Both the position numbers and the translations under genes were made by a program. The notes beneath the pieces were generated by a model. The model was given only the letters and a program-made list of their open reading frames with translations. It did no database searches and was not told the origin of the DNA. Below are positions 1 to 64,000 of a DNA stretch of 64,000 bases, piece by piece. The DNA lies in contig JACEVL010000467.1 of the NCBI GenBank assembly GCA_020284085.1, positions 722,501 through 786,500 on the forward strand, in the 5' to 3' direction. How positions within the stretch are numbered: position 1 is the stretch's first letter; each line of letters opens with the position of its first letter. The DNA comes from Aporrectodea caliginosa (taxonomy: Eukaryota; Annelida; Clitellata; Crassiclitellata; Lumbricidae).

Positions 1-840
1 AGGCGTTCTCGGAATGCGAGCCCATTATAAATTATTTAAACTTTTATTACACCAAAGTTTGTTACAATAAATATACTGGAGTATAGCTAACATAAATGTC
101 TTCTATGTTTTTGAATCTTAAGAAATTCCGATCGGTAGAATATTTTAAAATCACGATTATGTTGAGCACTCGGATTGTCAGGGGCGGAGCTTAAGATTTG
201 TCATTCTGAGAACCAACACACACGTTTCCATCGGTTTCCCACACGTATGTATTTTGGCATGTAACAATTTCACACTCGGCTAGTTTTGGGCTAGTTGCGC
301 CGAATGCGAAGGAAGGCCCTAGCGACCGTATTAAACATGGACAGCGAAGTTAAGAGGTTGGCTATTATTTACTTAAATTCTTATTTAGTTCATTTCTAGT
401 TGTAAGATGTAAATATCGGGTCATGTCGAGAGCGTTAAGCAAGTTAATACGACATTTATTACCTAACATTATCATAAATAGTAAGTATAATCGCAGGTTT
501 GTAGACACGCAAACGACGACACGTGCCTACTGCATAGGACAGGTCTACACAATTCGACCCCGTGTCCACTGCCTGGTTTAGAACGCGTTGTCGTGTTGTT
601 GAATTTAACCGATAATGGCAGTGATCGATGCCCAATATAACTGCCTATCTTTTGAGGGTAAACGTGTAGCTTAGCGTCGTAAATATTCGCAATTGCATGG
701 GTTGCAGCGTTGGTCGAATACAAGTGGGATTGACTAAAAGAATTCTTGATAAATAGAAGTCGGATGGATGAAAATAATTTTTAGTTAAATAGAAGTGGGC
801 CTGATGAAAAGAGTCGGCATTCTATTAGTTTCATGGACCG
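1..840. other. No gene recognised
   Basis: AT-rich DNA with many stops in all frames. Short open frames here show no conserved motif and no plausible splice signals leading into the ferlin gene. The missing first ferlin exon(s) and promoter were looked for and not found in 1-5025. Confidence 0.5.
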
Positions 841-851
841 CAACTTACCGA

Positions 852-955
852 TCCCGGTCAGGCATTCGTGAGGGTCGGTTAGGCGTCGTGAGGGTCGGTT
901 AGGGTCAGGTTAGGCGTCGTGAGGGTCGTCTAGGGTTAGGTTTAGGGTTAGTGTC
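852..955. repeat. Degenerate GTTAGG-containing short tandem repeat
   Basis: About four imperfect units of roughly 20 bp (GTTAGGCGTCGTGAGGGTCG-like), ending in TAGGGTTAGGTTTAGGGTTA. The last part resembles two to three interrupted telomere-type TTAGGG units; the rest is not telomeric. Confidence 0.7.
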
Positions 956-1261
956 GTCATTAGAAAAGATGGTACAAATTTTACATTCTGCGTAGCATGC
1001 CAAAATATACCGTGTAAGAACGGTTGAGAATCTCTGTGTGTCATTTATATCGACCAGTCAGGGCGCACTACAAACTTAAATCTTTTAGTTCAAACGTTCA
1101 TGGCAGAGATTAAAAGACCAATGTCCAGCTGGACTGAACGCAGAGAAAACTAATTACTCTATTGTAATATTTTAACAGTTATGTTATCAGAACAGTTTAT
1201 TATGACATTGTTGTTGCGTTAAATCATGTCTGTTTTGTGAGTGCTTGTATTCTCTTAAGTG

Positions 1262-1528
1262 TTTATTAGATACAAGAGAGATAGAGATGCAGGGGAGAGA
1301 GATAGAGAGACAGGGAGAGAGGTCAGAGAGATAGAAATAGAGACAACGAGAGACCAGAGATAGAAAGACAGGGAAACAGAGAGAGACCAGAGAGGTAGAG
1401 AGACAGGGAAACAGAGAGAGAGACCAGAGAGGTAGTAGGGAGAGGAGAGAAAGAGACAGAGACACAGAGAAACACACAGAGAGACACACACAGAGAGAGA
1501 GAGAGTATGTGTGTGTGTGTGTGTGTGT

Positions 1529-1574
<46 letters not shown>

Positions 1575-1575
1575 G
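1262..1575. repeat. GA-rich and (GT)n microsatellite block
   Basis: AGAGAGACAGGGA-type purine-rich repeats, then a (GT)n run at about 1506-1528 and an uninterrupted (GA)n run at about 1533-1572. Open frames on the opposite strand (poly Ser-Leu) are artefacts of the repeat. A (CTGT)n stretch follows at 1695-1716. Confidence 0.9.
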
Positions 1576-2073
1576 TGGTGGCTCAGCAGGAATTGCTCTT
1601 CTTCGGTCATTAATTATAGCTAAAGACCTGTTACACCAATGTTTACGCCGTTTCCTGCATAAATTGCTCATCAACACAGAATGACCTCTTGCGGTCTGTC
1701 TGTCTGTCTGTCTCTTTGTCTCCGTTTATTCCCACCTGTGCCACGCAGTGTCTCTGTGTGTGCCGTTGCACTATTCGCTCCGTGAGCTGTGGCTGTTTTC
1801 TTGGTGTCATGCAGAGACGGTGACTTAATTTAAGTACAGCTGGTGATGACGGCTTATGCCTTGTCTTCGTTTGACCTTCATAATTATGTAGAGAGTATTA
1901 TGTAGCATATTCTCAACAGTTTCTGCACGCCTTCATCCTCAGCATGTCTCGTGCACTAGCAGCACTATCCATCTATGGGCTGCTGCTGCAGTTGCTGCTT
2001 TTTCCATGGATGCATTTCACAGAACAGAACCTATATTCAGTTCATCTCACCTCATTTGTACGAATACGAGACA

Positions 2074-2731
2074 ATTCGCTCCCGGGAGATTCACGTCACG
2101 CTCCCCACATTTGGCCCCGGAAGATTCGCTCTCCACATTTGGCCCCGGAAGATTCGCTCCCCACATTTGCCCCCGGAAGATTCGCTCCCACATTTGGCCC
2201 CGGAAGATTCGCTCCCCATTTGGCCCCGGAAGATTCGCTCACCACATTTGGCCCCGGAAGATTCGCTCACCACATTTGGCCCCGGAAGATTCGCTCCCCA
2301 CATTTGGCCCCGGAAGATTCCCACATTTTAGCCCCGGAAGATTCGCTCACCACATTTGGCCCCGGAAGATTCGCTCCCCACATTTGGCCCCGGAAGATTC
2401 GCTCCCCACATTTGGCCCCGGAAGATTCGCTCACCACATTTGGCCCCCAGAAGATTCGCTCCCCACATTTGGCCCCGGAAGATTCGCTCACCACATTTGG
2501 CCCCGGAAGATTCGCTCCCCACATTTGGCCCCGGAAGATTCGCTCCCCACATTTGGCCCCGGAAGATTCGCTCCCCACATTTGGCCCCGGAAGATTCGCT
2601 CCCCACATTTGGCCCCGGAAGATTCGCTCCCCACATTTGGCCCCGGAAGATTCGCTCCCCACATTTCGCCCCGGAAGATTCGCTCCTCACATTTCGCCCC
2701 TCGGAAGTTTCGCTCCCGGGAGAGTTTAGCC
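2074..2731. repeat. 28-bp minisatellite, about 23 units
   Basis: Unit ATTTGGCCCCGGAAGATTCG plus CTCCCCAC, highly homogeneous, with a few length variants near 2170, 2215, 2310 and 2450. The array is bounded on both sides by TTCGCTCCCGGGAG. Because 28 is not a multiple of three, the unit reads open in all three forward frames with an 84-bp super-period and is largely open in reverse, creating spurious long frames. Confidence 0.95.
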
Positions 2732-2739
2732 CTTGGAAA

Positions 2740-3684
2740 TCTTATACTATAATTCTTAAAGTTTGTCCTTCCGTATGTATGTATGTATGTTTGCAATGCA
2801 TCGCTGTCCGGCTAAAGGCTCCGAAACGGAACGGTTTAGCGAGTTGAAAAAATTTACAAAGCATTATTACGCAACGTCTAGGTCAACGCGACTATTTTCA
2901 GTTCGCAATTTTATTTAAACGCCGATATATGGCCATTTTAAATTTAACTTTTCAGCGAGCTTATTTCAATACCGCCCATAGTAAGGCCATTTGTTCACGT
3001 CACGCATGCTTAATAAGCAATCTTACGTCACACGGAGCATCTAGCAACCAATCAGAAGTCGCCACGGGCGAATTTCTAGGTCAGCGCAACCATTTACAGA
3101 TTTGGTGACCTAATTACACTAAGCTCACATTTTTTGCAACCACGGCCATTGCCGATTTTCTAGGTCAAAGCAACTCGAAACTTACTTTAGCTATTCGAAT
3201 TTCTATCTCATCCCAATTACTTTCAGCTCATAATTTGCTTTCAATTCCGATTTATGGACATTATAAGCATGCCCATTTGTCCACGTCACTAAAATTAATA
3301 TGCAATCTTAAATTACGTCACGCGGCTAAATATGCAATCTTACGTCACGCTGGCCAACGGCAAATAATACGCCTATTATAATTTAGAAATAACCCGTGTA
3401 GTACGGGGAACAAAATAATACGCCTATTTCAGGTAGAGATAAACCGTAAAGAACGGGGAACAAAATAATAATATTGCCTATAATTATAAGGTAGAGATAA
3501 CCCGTGCAGTACACGGGCAAAGCAACTATGTTCACCTCTAAATATCGTTTCCATTCAGATATATGGACATTTTTTTAAATATTTGAAGCCCATCAGCAAA
3601 TATAGTAAGTAAGTAGCCTTTATTTGCAGCCGTTAAAAATTACGCCTGGGGAAAACCCGGGCGAACGCCGGGTAAAATTGCTAG
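2740..3684 (+). mobile_element. Non-autonomous Helitron-like element
   Basis: The 3' end has a GC-rich hairpin (ACCCGG...CCGGGT, 3655-3673), then TAAAATTG and the terminus CTAG followed by T. This is the Helitron CTRR end with A|T insertion. The proposed 5' end is TC after an A at 2739, followed by TATACTATAATTCTTAAAG, the AT-rich start common to animal Helitrons. No Rep/helicase frame is present. Confidence 0.65.
3385..3520. repeat. Three ~45-bp direct repeats inside the Helitron-like element
   Basis: Three imperfect copies of a block containing GATAACCCGTGTAGTACGGG followed by AACAAAATAATACGCCTATT. Each has a short CCCGT...ACGGG inverted pair, so each can form a small hairpin. Confidence 0.7.
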
Positions 3685-5025
3685 TATAGAAATAAAACAC
3701 AACACATGTTTTGAATTAAGAAAGAACTTAATTTAGTGTGAAGTTTGTCGTGCAATAGGCTAAACGAAACGGCCACGACACGTGAGTTGCAATGAATTCA
3801 AACATTGCAAATGTCTAGAATTCAAAGTGTTAGGCAATACCTTGTCAATATTCAATATTGTCACGATTATTGACATCACCCACAATTGTTTTGATCCTCT
3901 TTGAAGTTTGAAATAGCCTTATATTTTTTATTTCATGCAGCTATCTGACCTCTTGCAAATCAACTGCACAATATCATAACTATGCTAACCTTTTTGCGTT
4001 TTCAGGCATCATGACATAGGCTACAAACCTTTGCAAAGATGTCTGTAAGGCTCGTGACCATATTTCTTGAATGAAGTTCTTACATGTAATTCTGTTTGGA
4101 ACAGATATAACAAGAAATTTAGAACGTTCCCGTGTGTTTGTTGTAACACTCTTTCTGTTTACCTAGCGCTTTGATTAATTGTAGCTTCTCTTAAAGTGAG
4201 AAAAGTGGGGCGAAACTTCCGGGTTCGAAGCATCCGGGGGCGAAATTCCGCAAACCACTTGTACAGTACACACACGCACCCACCCACACACGCACACACT
4301 CACACTCACATAAATAAAACCTATACGATCCTTTTCGCCTTTCCTATTACTACTGTCTTGTTGATAAGATATTATTCTGGTACGATCCTATATCATCTCC
4401 TGTCTGATGATATTCCGTCCAAAAGAGTCCTATCCAATATAATCCACTCCAATCCAGAATAAGTGTGTCGTCTAATTAGATCTATCTACTTTTGTAGTGC
4501 TGGCTATCATAACGCAGAAAATATCAATTCATAGTCGCTTCAGGGTGAAGCCACTTGTTTGCCTGCAGCGGTGGTCTTTATGGTGATGGTGCAGCAGTAG
4601 ATAATGACAAGGAAAACAACGACCATGGAAAGGAGGAGGAGGAGGAGGAGAAGGAGGAGGAAGAGGAGGAGAAGGAGGAGGAGGAGGAGGAGGAAGAGGA
4701 GGAGGAGGAGGAGGAGAAAGAAGTAGTAGGCCTAGTTGCTTTTTGATAATGATAATGATGATGATGATGGCGACTACCACGATGCTGATTATGATGGTAG
4801 CGACGACGATGATATGATGATAAAAATGATATGATGATGATGACGACGATAATAATAATAATAATAGGGTCTAATAATAATAATAATAATAATAATAATG
4901 CTCTTCGTTTAATATTTTCAAACTGAAAATTACGCAGTGTGATTACAAATCAGGATGAACGGATGATTTCAAGTTATTACAGCAATCGAATTTAACGATA
5001 ATGATGATTGTTGATTCGTAATTAG
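3685..5025. other. Non-coding; contains microsatellites
   Basis: No gene recognised. It holds a (CA)-rich stretch at 4268-4312, a GAG-rich tract at 4631-4720 (spurious poly-Glu and poly-Pro frames) and GAT/AAT repeats at 4745-4900. At 4206-4245 there is a short sequence resembling the reverse complement of the edge of the 28-bp minisatellite. Confidence 0.6.
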
Positions 5026-62549
<57,524 letters not shown>

Positions 62550-64000
62550 GTAAAAGTCGTTATGTGGTTCCAATACCTGGGCAGCAGTTTTGTTCGTGGA
62601 TATTTTAATATACCTAAATACTTGTTTCTAGTCTTTGAAGGCTTCTTATGTTTATTTTCACTTCATCTTAGCTCATGCATTTTATGTATGAGACACTGAT
62701 AAGCGATTTTTGCAAGTGCTACATAAACGTGTGATTACTTCATATTACATTACTATTGCATTATGCTGCTGACTTATCTAGTGGTGTGTAGGAAACACAG
62801 GTATTTGCAAGAGAGAGATGGACAGAACACAAAGACAGGAGACAGACAGACTAGACAGTCAGACAGACACAGAGAGAAAGACAGACAGACATACAGAGTG
62901 GAATGAGCAAAAGTAGTGAGCTGTGCTATGTGTAGGCTTGCATGGTTGGAGGTGGGGTGTACCGTAGTTGTGGAAGTGCTGGTTTGGTGGTTGACACTGG
63001 AGAGACATAGGACGTAGACAGACAGAGAGGATGAGCAAAGCAGAGAGCTGGTGCTATGCATAGGAGATGGGCATAGTCTCTGAAGTGTTTGGGTGGTTGG
63101 TTGATGCTGTCACGACAAAGTGAAGTAGGTCATCGTAAGTCCTGTCTCGTGACATGGTTAATACTGGCGTTGTGAAGACTGGGATAGTCTGTGAATTGTT
63201 TAGGGTGGTTGAATGGGTGGTTGGTGAATGTCACTCAATATAGAGTATGGCGACTGTAAGTCTGGTGGCATTGATGGCAGCTAAATTGGTCAGCTGTAGT
63301 TGGGTTAACTCTTTTTAAGTCCAGCTCTCGGAACATCATGAGCATCCTGCTGCAATATTTCCGACAGATGGATGACTTCGATGGTAGTAGGGTCGTGATG
63401 GATGACTTGTTGAATGTTGGAAGATAGACCGTTAAGTGCAACCAGGAATGTTTGCTCAGCGGTTATGTCGAGCTTCTGTGCCAGCTGCTGTTAGGAAGTC
63501 TTCTGTCTGTCTGTCTCACTCTCTCTCTATCTGTCCATCTGTCTCTCTGTCTCTCTCAAATGCTTGTTTGTTTCGTACACTCCACTACACTTAGGTACAG
63601 TGTGGACTCATTAAAGTACTCCCAGATAATGCACTGTTCTACTTAAGGCAAAGTGGTGTTATGTCTCCCAAAGCTATTAGCGTAACGAGCCATACAAGAA
63701 CTTCAGTGTGGGGCTAAATACTGGCTTTCAAACCAGATGTATAGACAGATGGTTGTATGGATGGACTGATGGACGGTTGGATGGATGGTTGGATGGACAT
63801 GTGGATTTGGTTATTTCTGCATTACGGATGTGGTGAGGTTTACGCGCTGTGTCGGACGGCTTGTCCTCCAATGACTTAACAGTTGATGCGTGAAACTTTA
63901 TAATAGACCTCTAAATACTTCAGAAACTGATTTTTCTTAATTTAACCAAATCAAATCTTAAAGACTTCTCTGTTACCATTCAGTGTAATACAACTGGTAC
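62550..64000. other. Ferlin intron, 3' end open
   Basis: No further ferlin exon recognised. It contains CAGA-rich tracts (62810-62900), CTGT/CTCT-rich tracts (63500-63555) and a GGAT repeat (63730-63795). Confidence 0.6.
63310..63492 (-). pseudogene. Gag-like fragment of an LTR retrotransposon
   Basis: Minus-strand reading QQLAQKLDITAEQTFLVALN then GLSSNIQQVIHHDPTTIEVI resembles the helical gag segment of Ty3-type elements (L...L......E..FL.GL...I...V....P.T.E). It is followed by a stop. No other gag, pol or LTR part was seen. Confidence 0.42.

Noticed and set aside
472..723. Minus-strand 83-codon frame
   Set aside because: No motif, no repeat relationship and not longer than expected by chance.
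1944..2847. Long forward and reverse frames with 28-residue periodicity
   Set aside because: Produced by the stop-free 28-bp minisatellite; no start context or splice structure supports a gene.
4529..4780. Poly-Glu and poly-Pro frames
   Set aside because: Artefact of the GAG-rich microsatellite on opposite strands.

Overview
The window is animal nuclear DNA: AT-rich, intron-dense and full of microsatellites, tRNA-derived SINEs, decayed LINE fragments and several families of DNA transposon. There is no operon structure, ribosome binding site or CRISPR array. Repeat content and protein divergence suggest a marine invertebrate, possibly a deuterostome, but the sequence alone does not fix the species.

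One host gene dominates. From about 5.0 to 62.5 kb on the + strand lies an otoferlin-type (type II) ferlin. I place 28 exons with good support plus two tentative ones (21093-21157 and 59732-59764). All junction phases agree, giving about 1,430-1,440 residues. They cover, in order: most of C2A, a variable linker, C2B, C2C, the post-C2C segment, the FerA/FerB region, a C2-like segment, C2D, the following C2-like block and an acidic/basic linker leading towards the C-terminal C2 domains. There is no DysF domain, as in otoferlin and unlike dysferlin or myoferlin. The first coding exon(s), promoter, last C2 domains and membrane anchor lie outside the window or were not found.

Layout. 1-5 kb: no gene recognised; a GA/GT microsatellite, a 28-bp minisatellite (about 23 units) and an abutting non-autonomous Helitron-like element. 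5.0-16.3 kb: a giant intron containing a pogo-like TIR element without its catalytic core, a LINE fragment and a four-layer nest (hAT > Tc1/mariner-like > long-TIR element with an OTU-like fragment > piece of hAT). 16-29 kb: linker and C2B exons among (CATA)n/(TATG)n arrays, a MITE interrupted by a second MITE, a 41-bp tandem array, an antisense LINE and a 23-bp array. 29-45 kb: C2B to FerB exons, with two more TIR elements (37.1-38.5 and 41.6-42.5 kb). 45-54.5 kb: C2D and the following block. 54.5-64 kb: a 7-kb intron with a second copy of the 19-kb MITE and an unexplained 186-codon ORF, then two linker exons, the first ending in a GC donor.

Family assignments rest on remembered conserved motifs and on features visible in the sequence; no search was run.
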